A stretch of DNA of 57,770 bases from assembly GCA_964469165.1 (NCBI GenBank), contig CAYXXZ010000008.1, forward strand, positions 1-57,770, in the 5' to 3' direction. Within the stretch, counting starts at the first letter, position 1; each line of letters starts with the position of its first letter. Origin of the DNA: CAYXXZ01 sp964469165 (GTDB lineage Bacteria; Pseudomonadota; Gammaproteobacteria; Pseudomonadales; Porticoccaceae). Of the stretch, positions 40,510 through 48,448 are shown one piece after another. Both the position numbers and the translations under genes were made by a program. Below the pieces are notes generated by a model. That model had not been told where the DNA came from. It made no database searches and was given only the letters and a program-made list of their open reading frames with translations.

Positions 40510-41859
40510 CTAACGCTTGCGGCGTGGAGGCGCCAGCAATTCTGACCGCCCAATGGTCACACCTGATTTCTCGGGCAGCTCTGGATTAGAAAACCCCGCA
40601 GCAGCGATGATGGTATCCAGTCCCTGGAACGATACCACCCGTTTAGGATCACGCAATGACGACACTCCCTCGTTCCAGGCATGCACCATCTGCTTGGCGA
40701 CAGTGCGCCACAGCGGCTCGTTCTTCGCCGCTTCGATAACCTCCTCGCCAACCGCCACCGCCGATTCACACAGCGACTCCACCATCTCGGCGTAGTGTCG
40801 TGGCGTGATACCCAATCGCGTATTGAAGAATTTCTCCAGTGTTTTGCCAGCCGCCCAACTTTTGCGCCCGCCAATAGCCAGCCCCGGAGGATTGTTCGCA
40901 TAGCGCGGATACGCCTGCGTCGTCACGATGTCATAAACTGGCGTATAGCCCACATCGGCAAGCGAGGTATAGTACAGCGCAATATTTTTTGCGTGGCAGT
41001 CTGCGTTGCGTACGACATAGTTGATCAACAGGTGCCAGCCAAATTGCTCCAACTGCGCGCGCACCTGTGCTGTCGGCAGATAGGCACGCGTGGCGTTCAG
41101 CACCTTCTCGGTAGTTGTCGCGTACTTCTCATGCGGCGGCAAACCCAGCAGGCCACAGGCATCTTCAAACCCATGAGAGGGAAAGCCCTGCTCATCGACA
41201 TCGAAACGCTCGACTACCAGCACGCGGCCGTCATCGGACATCTGTGTCTTTGCAACAGGTACCACATCCAGCCGTGCCAGCACACGCATACTGTAGAACT
41301 CATTGAAGCCAAGATAGGGAGTGCTGTCATCCGATCCCTTGATGATGTGACGGCTGGTGCGCAGTGTAGGCTTGCCCAACGGACCAGCCACATCAGGCGA
41401 AGCATCCTGCGGCGCGATGAATTTGGGCACCATGCCGGAGATCGACGCACGTGCATAGCGGCGCACCAGTGCAGCAAAGTGTTCAGTGGTGTTTTCCCCC
41501 TTCAGCAGCCCCTCAATCTGCAACGGCTCCATGTCCATCCCCGGTTTGGCACCTTCGGGCGTGACCGTGACACGGCCGATGCCCATACCGCCAACCACCG
41601 CCAACAAAGACAGGTCTGTGCCGTCAAGCAGCGGGCCGAATTCCTCACGGATGATGCCCAACAGGTAACCTTCGGGTAGGTTCTGGCGAAAGAAGGGATG
41701 AAGATCGCGGGGCCATCGCCAAGGCTCTTCCCGCACCGGCATGGTCAAGCTGACAAAATCAGCCGGATCGGCACCTGGGAGGTACGTCAAGACATACTCA
41801 TCGCGCTCACGATAAAGCTGGGCTGTCGTCTTGCCGCAAACCTGCACGTCGAGCTTCAT
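40510..41859 (-). CDS. HipA-like serine/threonine kinase toxin
   Basis: A 449-residue protein of the HipA kinase family, whose members phosphorylate aminoacyl-tRNA synthetases or other translation targets. SISGMVPKF at 139-147 matches the SISGVQPK phospho-loop region, HIIKGSD carries the ATP-binding Lys174, NADCHAKNIAL carries catalytic Asp287, and PVYDIV carries metal-binding Asp310. The N-terminal HipA_N region is present. It overlaps the antitoxin gene by ATGA. All catalytic positions are kept, so it may be active. Confidence 0.9.
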   Translation of the reverse strand: MKLDVQVCGKTTAQLYRERDEYVLTYLPGADPADFVSLTMPVREEPWRWPRDLHPFFRQNLPEGYLLGIIREEFGPLLDGTDLSLLAVVGGMGIGRVTVTPEGAKPGMDMEPLQIEGLLKGENTTEHFAALVRRYARASISGMVPKFIAPQDASPDVAGPLGKPTLRTSRHIIKGSDDSTPYLGFNEFYSMRVLARLDVVPVAKTQMSDDGRVLVVERFDVDEQGFPSHGFEDACGLLGLPPHEKYATTTEKVLNATRAYLPTAQVRAQLEQFGWHLLINYVVRNADCHAKNIALYYTSLADVGYTPVYDIVTTQAYPRYANNPPGLAIGGRKSWAAGKTLEKFFNTRLGITPRHYAEMVESLCESAVAVGEEVIEAAKNEPLWRTVAKQMVHAWNEGVSSLRDPKRVVSFQGLDTIIAAAGFSNPELPEKSGVTIGRSELLAPPRRKR

Positions 41860-42119
41860 CCGGCATCACCTCTGCGCTGTTCGGCCAGGATGTCCTCTAC
41901 CGTACGCACATGGCCGAGCTTTACAAGCTTCAAGTCGTAACCAGCCGCTTCGAGCAGGCGAACCAAAGCAGACACGCTCATGTCACCCTTGGCCAGAGTC
42001 TCCATCCGAGCTACAGTCGTGCGTGCGACGCCAGCCCGCTGGGCGAGTTCGTCCTGGCTTAAACCGGCTTCCCGGCGAGCACTCTTGAGCATCTCGGCAA
42101 CATCATAAAGAGTTGTCAC
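41856..42119 (-). CDS. HipB-like HTH antitoxin
   Basis: An 87-residue protein with an XRE-type helix-turn-helix (about 8-62; SQDELAQRAGVARTTVARME is the recognition part). It is the first gene of the pair, as in hipBA, and probably binds its own promoter in the gap upstream. A degenerate TTTTTTG palindrome-like region lies at 42135-42165 but no clear operator can be assigned. Confidence 0.9.
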   Translation of the reverse strand: MTTLYDVAEMLKSARREAGLSQDELAQRAGVARTTVARMETLAKGDMSVSALVRLLEAAGYDLKLVKLGHVRTVEDILAEQRRGDAG

Positions 42120-42383
42120 TGCGGCCTCCAGGCATCAAAAAACATCAATCACATTAAAAATGTAGCCCGCAGAGCACAAAAAAGCAACCGATTACAGCTA
42201 GAACCAAGAGCTACCAATCCCCAGCGCCCTGTAGCCGCCTCACCCCAAAATTCCATCCCATACACGGATGAGCTCACGAAACCACCCGCCCAGCTAAACT
42301 CCATCAATCCGGTCCACTCAGATTCCTATTGTTTGCGGCAGCAACAGGCCTATACACGGAGTATTTCGCCATTCCTCTGAATC

Positions 42384-42776
42384 GTGGATTGGCAAATGTT
42401 GATATCACTCAACCCACCCGCCGACGGGTATCTCGCGCTGGGCCCTTTCCTAGCAATACTTTTTGTCTGTGCGTTTTTTGTTAATCAGGCCTTTGCCAAT
42501 GATGAAACGCCCGAGCGCACCCGTCTCGCGGCCACACTACGCCAACTCGATACCATTGAGCGGCTGATTACGGAGGAAGCTGTACAACCTCACCATGAAT
42601 TTTCCCGCTACTACTTCGACTATACCCGCTTGGCCGCCGACCTCGATCGTATACGCACTGGCATTCACGACTACCTGAGCCCTTCGCGCGCCCAGCCGCG
42701 CGATCCAGCTGTGCTGTTCGGCGACTACCGTCAGCCTACCGAGCCCTCCACACCTGAACCGGAGGCCACCCCATGA
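42384..42776 (+). CDS. ICE protein, RAQPRD family
   Basis: 130 residues with an N-terminal hydrophobic segment (LGPFLAILFVCAFFVNQAFA) and the diagnostic RAQPRD motif near residue 100. The RAQPRD family belongs to the transfer region of integrative conjugative elements of the Pseudomonas PFL_47xx type. The ATG at 42396 could also be the start. Its stop overlaps the next gene by ATGA. It is the first surviving gene of the transfer set. Confidence 0.88.
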   Translation: MDWQMLISLNPPADGYLALGPFLAILFVCAFFVNQAFANDETPERTRLAATLRQLDTIERLITEEAVQPHHEFSRYYFDYTRLAADLDRIRTGIHDYLSPSRAQPRDPAVLFGDYRQPTEPSTPEPEATP

Positions 42777-43021
42777 CCGCCGATTAAATCAGCGCCTTCC
42801 AAGCCAACAGCGGATTTACACCTTCCGCTGTGTCGGTCGTGCTGATCGGCGCTGTGTTCGCTGTACTGCTCATCTGGGGTGCTTGGACCATGTGCACTGC
42901 CTACGTCGGGTGGGCCGAGCGGCAGACTTCCCAACGTCAGCTCCTCGGTGTCATTGTGCAACTTGTCGCCTTGTACCTGGTGCTGACTTTTTCCTACTCT
43001 CGTAAGAGGCCACTATCATGA
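42773..43021 (+). pseudogene. ICE membrane protein (DUF3262-like) with early stop codon
   Basis: From the ATG at 42773 the frame reads MTAD, then TAA at 42785-42787, then ISAFQANSGFTPSAVSVVLIG and a membrane protein of the TIGR03758/DUF3262 kind to the stop at 43021. Family members have a sense codon (often Gln) at the stop position, so this is probably a CAA-to-TAA change. Re-initiation at an internal GTG is possible but would lose the N-terminus. Confidence 0.85.
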
Positions 43022-43383
43022 ATCCCGTTTCCCGTATTTTCCGCTCTCGCCCCGTCGCCCACCTGGCCGCGCTGCCCATGCTTGCCATACTGACACCGCT
43101 TGCCTGGGCACAAGGTCTACCCACCCTGGAAGATCCTTCACGCGGTCAAGGTAGCGGCGTCATGGATACGCTGCGTAACTACGGTTATGACATCGTCATG
43201 CTGATCGCCCTGCTGGTTGTGGCATCGATGTTCGTAGGCATCTGCTACCACGCCTACGCCCGCTATGCCGAAATCCATACCGGTCGCACGACCTGGGGGC
43301 AATTCGGCCTGACGGTCGCCGTGGGCGCGATCCTGCTGGTTGTCGGCATCTGGCTGCTGACCGAAGCCACCGGCATCCTCTGA
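43018..43383 (+). CDS. ICE membrane protein, TIGR03745 family
   Basis: 121 residues: signal peptide (MLAILTPLAWA), then TLEDPSRGQGSGVMDTLRNYGYDIVMLIALLVV and a second membrane segment (VGAILLVVGIWLL). A pilin-like small membrane protein of the ICE transfer machinery. Intact. It overlaps the broken upstream gene by ATGA. Confidence 0.88.
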   Translation: MNPVSRIFRSRPVAHLAALPMLAILTPLAWAQGLPTLEDPSRGQGSGVMDTLRNYGYDIVMLIALLVVASMFVGICYHAYARYAEIHTGRTTWGQFGLTVAVGAILLVVGIWLLTEATGIL

Positions 43384-43387
43384 GGGC

Positions 43388-43789
43388 ATTGACATAGCTG
43401 ACCAGCATATCCGGCTGGACGGGACAGTGACGTTTCTGCCGCACCGGCTCAATCGCTATCCCGTGGTCGTGCGCGGGCTGACCGCGGATGAACTGTGGGC
43501 CTGCGCCAGCCTGTCGGCTACGGCAGGGCTGGCTGTCGGGGTTCCACTGGCGTTCACACTGTCCACGCTCGCCATTGCACCGACGATCATCGTGCTGGCA
43601 ATTGCGGTCGGTGTGTTCTCTGGCGGTGGCGCCCTGCGCCGCCTGAAGCGCGGCCGACCCGAAACCTGGTTGTACCGGCAGATCCAGTGGCGGCTGGCCA
43701 TCCGTCAGCCCCTTCTCTCGCCTTTCATCGGCGGTCATGCGCTGGTGACCCGTTCAGGCTACTGGATCACACACAGGGGTTTGTCATGA
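43388..43789 (+). CDS. ICE protein, TIGR03750 family, no standard start codon
   Basis: RLDGTVTFLPHRLNRYPVVV, GLTADELW and two membrane segments identify the TIGR03750/DUF3487 family, a VirB3-like small protein of ICE transfer systems. Homology begins before the first GTG (43427): in frame, DQHIRLDGT lies upstream and the only candidate start is ATT at 43388. Either ATT is used or the start codon was lost. The stop overlaps the next gene by ATGA. Confidence 0.75.
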   Translation: MDIADQHIRLDGTVTFLPHRLNRYPVVVRGLTADELWACASLSATAGLAVGVPLAFTLSTLAIAPTIIVLAIAVGVFSGGGALRRLKRGRPETWLYRQIQWRLAIRQPLLSPFIGGHALVTRSGYWITHRGLS

Positions 43790-44613
43790 GCCGGTTCAGG
43801 AACGAGGTCACACACTCAAAACGCTGCGCCTGGGCGCTGGCGTCCTGTTTGTACTGGCGCTGGTGATGGGGCTCGGCTGGTGGAATTCACCGCGCGATCT
43901 GACGATCCACGTCCCCGCGGATCTGCGCTCGGGCAGTACGCGCCCATGGTGGGACGTGCCGCCGGAGAGCGTATACGCCTTTACGTTTTACGTCTGGCAG
44001 CAGCTCCAACGCTGGCTATCCAATGGCGACGAGGACTATCCCCGCAACCTGCACATGTTGTCCGCTTATTTCACGCCCGCGTGCCAGGCATTCCTGCAAC
44101 AGGATTACGAACACCGCCGCAACGCCGGTGAGCTGCGACGGCGTGTCCGTGGAATCTACGAAATTCCCGGTCGCGGCTACGGCGACAATCCAACATCGCG
44201 TGTCCGAACCCTCTCCAATCGCGATTGGGTAGTGGTGCTGGATGTCACCGCTGACGAGTATTACGCCTCCGAGCAGGTCAAAGCGCGCGTTCGTGCGCTA
44301 TCCGCTGAAAGTGGTGCGTACAGACGGCGACCCCGCACGCAACCCGTTCGGCCTAGTCATTGACGGCAACAAAAGCGCCCCTCAGCGTATCGCCGCGCCA
44401 GCGGACATACCTCAAGCAGACAGCCGTGGGCGCTTCTGTACCGTTCCAGTAGGTGACGGTTTTCTTGAATACGCCTTAAAGGACATTCGTGCCCAAAGTC
44501 AGCTACTTGGAGAACACCAGCGTTACTACTGCCCCCGCCCGATTCTCCAAGTCGCTGAAACTCTTTATAGTGAAGCTATCGGTTTGCTACGTGGAGACTT
44601 GCCACCATCCTGA
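43786..44613 (+). pseudogene. ICE protein, TIGR03746 family, frameshifted
   Basis: The start MSRFRNEVTHS is in one frame. TLRLGAG continues in another from about 43830, suggesting a small deletion. The long part (LTIHVPADLRSGSTRPWWDVP, YYASEQVK) then shifts again near 44283, where one extra base precedes RAFVRYPLKVVR. After NPFGLVIDGNKSAPQRI (about 44390) the sequence no longer fits the family; the tail to 44613 (GFLEYALKDIRAQSQ, YYCPRPILQVAETL) may come from another gene joined by deletion. Confidence 0.85.
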
Positions 44614-44666
44614 CGGACTTTCTTGCAGGCTTCCTTATCGATGCACACGAACCCAAAAGGTTCGTC

Positions 44667-44843
44667 ATGATCGTGAGTCAGGAGAATGACATTCAGCTTG
44701 ATTTTGCAGAGTACACAAGCGCTAAAACTTACCATGACGACTACCTAAAATGGAAAATTAAGAGCCATGATTACCCGTGTATAAGTCTTTTTCAGAATTT
44801 TTTTCATTACCCCTGCATACAGAAAATTTTCGTCACTCTGTAA
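44667..44843 (+). CDS. short open frame of unknown status
   Basis: 58 codons from ATG at 44667 (MIVSQENDIQLDFAEYTS). The upstream frame is also open, so this may be the end of a broken gene. No family recognised. The rest of 44614-45005 is A+T-richer than the core and holds nothing else I can support. Confidence 0.25.
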   Translation: MIVSQENDIQLDFAEYTSAKTYHDDYLKWKIKSHDYPCISLFQNFFHYPCIQKIFVTL

Positions 44844-45005
44844 GACTGGCAAGAATATCTAACCACGTTGACACTGGGGTTCGAGCCAACAACGTCAACA
44901 GGTGGAAGAATAGCGATGGCAACAATCTCAATCGCATCCGTTTTGGTAAGAGTGATTAGGTATATCATGAGTATCTTCAGTTCACCCTGTAGGAAGCGGT
45001 CAGCC

Positions 45006-45458
45006 ATGAGCGATACGCCCAGCAACATAGTGCAGTTCAATACTCTTGTGTTGGCTCTTCTCACCCATCTGTACAAAAAGTTCCCCACACCTACTGGTTT
45101 AGATGGCTGGGAGAGTAGTGAGATTGCAATGGGTATTCTCAGCGATGATGCCAGTGGCGAGGATGCGTGGAACTCCATTACGATGATTGAGGACGTCGTC
45201 ACTTTTCTTGCGGAAGAGGGATTCTTACGGTATGAGCTTACGCCACAGCAAGTAGTCGGGCAAAAAGGGCCATTCTACAATGTGCGACTGACCCTAAAAG
45301 GCTTCTCAATCCTTGGAAGTACACCCGGCTCAATGCTGGGGAAAAGGAAGTCACTATTCGACCGCGCTAGGGAATCTTTGGGAAAAATGACCACAGCCGC
45401 TGGGCAGGAACTGGGAAGGCAGACCATCGGGGAAATTTTCAGGATGATGACGGAATAA
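45006..45458 (+). CDS. small protein with winged-helix look
   Basis: 150 residues from ATG at 45006 (AGGAAG about ten bases upstream). The order of helices and the pair LAEEGFLRYELTP ... FYNVRLTLKGFSIL resemble a winged helix-turn-helix of the kind seen in small island-borne regulators. No family assigned. A longer frame upstream adds residues without support. Confidence 0.6.
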   Translation: MSDTPSNIVQFNTLVLALLTHLYKKFPTPTGLDGWESSEIAMGILSDDASGEDAWNSITMIEDVVTFLAEEGFLRYELTPQQVVGQKGPFYNVRLTLKGFSILGSTPGSMLGKRKSLFDRARESLGKMTTAAGQELGRQTIGEIFRMMTE

Positions 45459-45475
45459 TCGCTCTTACGCCAACA

Positions 45476-45940
45476 ATTAGCAACAAGGTTATTATCCTTC
45501 TCGCCGCAGCCCTGCTGTCTGCCTGTTCATCACCTGTTGTCATCGGTGCGAAGTACAAGCAAGAAGTTGCGGGGTGTCAGATCAAGGTTATTGACAGTCG
45601 TGTGGATACTGATTTTGTTAATCGCGCGTATGGTGCCCCTTATGCTATCGAGCCCGACTTCGACATCGCCCAGGCGTTGAGCAACAGTTTGTGTCAACGC
45701 ATCGGCAAGCCGATAACCGTCTATCTGACGGGCGCAAAGTGCGACCACAGAGCGACCAAGGGCGCTCTGGCAATACTGCGCGCCAACATAGACGGACGCG
45801 CAGAGCCTATCGTCGTTCGCAGCGGCAGAAGTCGAGAGCCAACAGGAAAGGCATGTGCCATTGGTCTCAATCATGCAATTGAATCGATGACCACTCAGAT
45901 TCAGACGCTATTGAATCATTCTTCCAATTATGAACAGTGA
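45476..45940 (+). CDS. putative lipoprotein lacking a standard start codon
   Basis: In frame, SNKVIILLAAALLSACSSP is a clear lipoprotein signal with lipobox LSAC, followed by about 130 residues (YKQEVAGCQIKVIDSRVDTD, YGAPYAIEPDFDIAQALS). Yet between the preceding in-frame stop (45368) and the lipobox there is no ATG, GTG or TTG; the codon just before SNKV is ATT at 45476. The GTG at 45602 would lose the signal. This is either a rare start or a disabled gene. Confidence 0.5.
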   Translation: MSNKVIILLAAALLSACSSPVVIGAKYKQEVAGCQIKVIDSRVDTDFVNRAYGAPYAIEPDFDIAQALSNSLCQRIGKPITVYLTGAKCDHRATKGALAILRANIDGRAEPIVVRSGRSREPTGKACAIGLNHAIESMTTQIQTLLNHSSNYEQ

Positions 45941-46042
45941 AGTTGCCGGTATCGAGACGATGCTGAGCAACCTATTGACTCTCATGTATGATTCCTACCA
46001 GTAACACCCCTCTCACCTTTATCAACTCCAACAGAGTGCAGA

Positions 46043-46216
46043 ATGAAAGAACTTACATTTGAGAAAGCAGCAACAATCCTGTCAGCGATGACGATCACCA
46101 AGTACATCGACCACGGTACGGTTGATTACCACCAGGGCAATCACCCCCTGTTGGGAGCCATCACCCTGATCATCAACAGCATGGATGGTCGCGGTGTGTT
46201 GATCTGCATCAAGTAG
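46043..46216 (+). CDS. small hypothetical protein
   Basis: 57 residues (MKELTFEKAATILSAMTI ... GRGVLICIK) with a weak AGAG site upstream. Family unknown. Kept because the start is plausible and codon use looks protein-like. Confidence 0.35.
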   Translation: MKELTFEKAATILSAMTITKYIDHGTVDYHQGNHPLLGAITLIINSMDGRGVLICIK

Positions 46217-46642
46217 CACCCATTCGCCGATCCCGGCACCCCGCGCCCAACCCACCACAGCGCACCAGAAACACCCCCGCCACAAAGATACTCACCAGAG
46301 ACTAATCCAGTCCCGGATTGGCCCGGTTCTTACATTTCGGCATGATCACACCAAGGCCAAAACGGCTGATTGTTTTTTAACCAACAACAGTGCCAGGATG
46401 CGTACTTTTTGCCGCCAAGGAGCAAACGAGGATCGCCAGAACGTCGTATAAACCCCTAGAGCCGCCCGTTAGCTATTTTGAGTGAGTTTCTATCGTTTCC
46501 TCTTCCGGGAACCACCGAACATCTACCCCCCCCTCAGAAACGCTTACAGCGCCCTTTTGAGGGGGTTTTTTGTTACAGACGTACTCCACCACAGATAATC
46601 AGCGGCAGGTTCGTACCAAAGGTTAGTACCAGGGTTCGTACC
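46217..46642. other. gene-free stretch before the second integrase remnant
   Basis: No gene is visible. It contains a terminator-like hairpin (46529-46571) and a set of 12-base repeats (from 46607). No tRNA-like 3' end is recognisable here. Confidence 0.5.
46529..46571 (+). terminator. terminator-like hairpin
   Basis: CCCCCTCA (46529-46536) pairs with TGAGGGGG (46558-46565) across a 21-base loop and is followed by six T. Confidence 0.65.
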
Positions 46643-46643
46643 A
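46607..46643. repeat. three tandem GGTTCGTACCA-type 12-mers
   Basis: AGGTTCGTACCA (46607), AGGTTAGTACCA (46620) and GGGTTCGTACCA (46632) are spaced 13 and 12 bases apart; the last overlaps the A of the integrase ATG. Placement matches arm-type or autoregulatory sites of integrases. Confidence 0.7.
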
Positions 46644-46830
46644 TGGCACCGACTTACACCCAAAAAGACCGCCATGGGGGGTGGCACTTTTGCCGCAAAG
46701 TCCCCACTCCCCTTCAATCTCTGCTTGGTAGAGTTCACGTCCGAAAAAGCCTTCACACCCAGCACCGGCCAACAGCCATACATGAGGGCGCGAAGGATCA
46801 CGGCAGAACTTGATATCTGCCCCCCGCCCC
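46643..46830 (+). pseudogene. second integrase fragment (N-terminal part)
   Basis: From ATG at 46643, HGGWHFCRKVPTPLQSLLGR and VRKSLHTQHRPTAI match the N-terminal arm-binding region of phage-type tyrosine recombinases (pattern: RxxVPxxLQxLLG, xRxSLxT). The frame shifts near 46785 (ARRITAEL continues in another frame) and nothing of the core remains. It probably marks the distal part of the island or an older insertion. Confidence 0.65.
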
Positions 46831-47084
46831 CACTCCGACACCTCCGCCCTAAGCTGAACTCCGACAGAATTCAGCTCTTCCTGTGCTTCGGCTTAAAGCT
46901 TACAGCTCACGCCCCCTCAACTTCCGTCTAAATTTCCAGCCCTGTATGTTTGTCGCAAAAGAGAAACATATAACTACATGTTTTTCAGGCATTTATTTAA
47001 AGTCATTGCGGATTGGTTGCAAAAAAGCAACATCTGCCAGGGTTTTTAACATCTAACTCCATGTTTTAACGGTATTTAATTGGT
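46831..47084. other. A+T-rich regulatory region upstream of the EF-hand genes
   Basis: No gene. It holds one isolated GCTTAAAGCTTACAGCT arm (46891-46907), the two dyads listed separately and a GTTGC/GCAAC palindrome near 47016-47032. Confidence 0.6.
46965..47065. promoter_or_regulatory. two dyads, possible activator sites
   Basis: AACATATAACTACATGTT (46965-46982) and AACATCTAACTCCATGTT (47048-47065) are 16/18 identical, each a palindrome of AACAT and ATGTT. Their centres are 83 bases apart, close to eight DNA turns, and both lie upstream of a sigma-54-type promoter. They fit binding sites of an enhancer-binding activator. Confidence 0.6.
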
Positions 47085-47100
47085 TGGCACAATATCTGCT
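47085..47100 (+). promoter_or_regulatory. sigma-54-type promoter
   Basis: TGGCACAATATCTGCT carries GG and GC separated by ten bases, the -24/-12 pattern of RpoN promoters. The first ATG is at 47141. Confidence 0.65.
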
Positions 47101-47140
47101 ACCACTCTGATCAAGAAATGAAACCGATCAGTGGCCGCCA

Positions 47141-47332
47141 ATGAAAACTTTCTCTGCAATTATCTGCTCTCTTTTTATCGCGCCCTTTACGGCAGCGGAT
47201 ACGTCTACTCGTCCGGACAGTGAAACGGGCGAGCACTACAAAAAAATCTTCCAACAACCCGATAGCGATGGCGACGCGAAACTTTCACAGGAAGAAGCCG
47301 GCGCCCAGCGTGCCGAGGACCAAGGTCAGTAA
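47141..47332 (+). CDS. small secreted protein with one EF-hand-like loop
   Basis: 63 residues: signal peptide (IICSLFIAPFTAA), a short linker and DSDGDAKLSQEE, a calcium-binding loop pattern with Asp at positions 1, 3 and 5 and Glu at 12. It looks like a shortened relative of the next gene. It has no strong ribosome-binding site. First gene after the sigma-54-type promoter. Confidence 0.65.
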   Translation: MKTFSAIICSLFIAPFTAADTSTRPDSETGEHYKKIFQQPDSDGDAKLSQEEAGAQRAEDQGQ

Positions 47333-47380
47333 GCATCGCGCAGCCTAAAAGTTCACCCTCAGGTACAAAGGAGCTACACC

Positions 47381-47653
47381 ATGAAAAAGAGCCTTCCATT
47401 CGTTCTCGCCATCAGTCTCACCGGCTTTGCGACAGCGTCCATGGCGCAAGACATGAACAATGCCGAAAGTCAGGACGAACGTTACAAACGCATGTTCAAT
47501 CAGCTGGACACTGACGGCAGCGGCACAATCGACAAAGCCGAGGCAGAGCCTGCCGGTCTGTCAGCGGAAGACTTCGACCACCTCGACAGGAATGCCGATG
47601 GCGAGCTGGATATCGACGAATTCCTGCAGGTCGTGCCCAGCGACCCTCAGTGA
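47381..47653 (+). CDS. secreted EF-hand protein with two loops
   Basis: 90 residues: signal peptide (FVLAISLTGFATASMA), then DTDGSGTIDKAE and DRNADGELDIDE, a complete pair of EF-hand loops. It is expected in the periplasm or outside and to bind calcium. AAAGGAG lies before the ATG. It is 48 bases after the one-loop protein; the pair may be a duplication with later loss. Confidence 0.85.
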   Translation: MKKSLPFVLAISLTGFATASMAQDMNNAESQDERYKRMFNQLDTDGSGTIDKAEAEPAGLSAEDFDHLDRNADGELDIDEFLQVVPSDPQ

Positions 47654-47670
47654 CATGCAAAAAAACCCAA

Positions 47671-47699
47671 GCACTTGCAGGTCAACAGCCTGCAAGTGC
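47671..47699. promoter_or_regulatory. intercistronic hairpin
   Basis: GCACTTGCAGG pairs perfectly over 11 bp with CCTGCAAGTGC, loop of seven. No T-run follows on the plus strand, so it is not a plain terminator for the EF-hand gene; on the minus strand a run of T follows. It may stabilise or process the mRNA between the EF-hand and barrel genes. Confidence 0.55.
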
Positions 47700-47737
47700 A
47701 AATCCAGGGAAAATTACCGAAGCTCAAGGAGTAACCC

Positions 47738-48319
47738 ATGAAAAAGCTATTCATCACCGGATTATCGATGGCAGTGCTATGTCCCGCATTTGCACTCGCT
47801 CAAGACAGGGCTCAGAGCACTCAGCAGGAACATCACAACGGCGTCTATCTCGGCGCCAATTACGGCCTTTACAAGGCGCGCGGCGGCAATTTCAAGGACA
47901 ACGACCGCGAACTGTATGAGGGTATCGTCGGCTGGCAGCTCAACCAGTATGTCAGCATCGAAGCCAATTACATCGACTTTGGCAAATACGGCAACGACGT
48001 CGCGCGGGCAGATATCGACGGTTACGGTATTGCTCTGACCGGAAAAATCCCCCTCAGCGACACCTTTGCTCTCTACGCAAAGGGCGGGCGCCTGTGGTGG
48101 GACGGTTCGGTCGCCTCACTTGGTGAACGTCATGATCAGAACGATGAGACCTGGGTTTACGGTGTCGGCGCTCTCTTGACGGTCAACGATTGGGTTGGCA
48201 TTACCGCCGAATACAAACGCTACGACATGGAGTACGACCGCAGCATGTATCTCGTGCCCCCCAACAGTTCCAGCACCGACATCGACAGCATCACCGTCGG
48301 TGCGCGCATAACCTTCTAG
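47738..48319 (+). CDS. OmpA-like eight-strand outer-membrane barrel
   Basis: 193 residues: signal peptide (LSMAVLCPAFALA), GVYLGANYGLYKA at the first strand and alternating aromatic strands to VGARITF with a C-terminal Phe. EIVGWQLNQYVSIEANYIDFG-type sequence is typical of small OmpA/OmpX/OprF-barrel proteins without the peptidoglycan domain. AAGGAG precedes the ATG. Probably part of the same transcript as the EF-hand genes. Confidence 0.85.
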   Translation: MKKLFITGLSMAVLCPAFALAQDRAQSTQQEHHNGVYLGANYGLYKARGGNFKDNDRELYEGIVGWQLNQYVSIEANYIDFGKYGNDVARADIDGYGIALTGKIPLSDTFALYAKGGRLWWDGSVASLGERHDQNDETWVYGVGALLTVNDWVGITAEYKRYDMEYDRSMYLVPPNSSSTDIDSITVGARITF

Positions 48320-48448
48320 TCGGCAGGATGCCACCCGCGGACGTGCACCTGGCAGCCGCGGCTGAACGAAGATCGTAGCTCCCACCGGCAGCGATTCGCC
48401 GCTGGCGGTCCGGTGAGCAAAACACAAAAGACTTTCAAGGAGTCAACA

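Noticed and set aside
38701..46900. Direct repeat of the tRNA-Leu 3' end marking attR
   Set aside because: By eye I found no second copy of the GGTTCAAGTCCTCTTCTGGG segment in the island region. It may be lost or too diverged, so no attachment pair is claimed.
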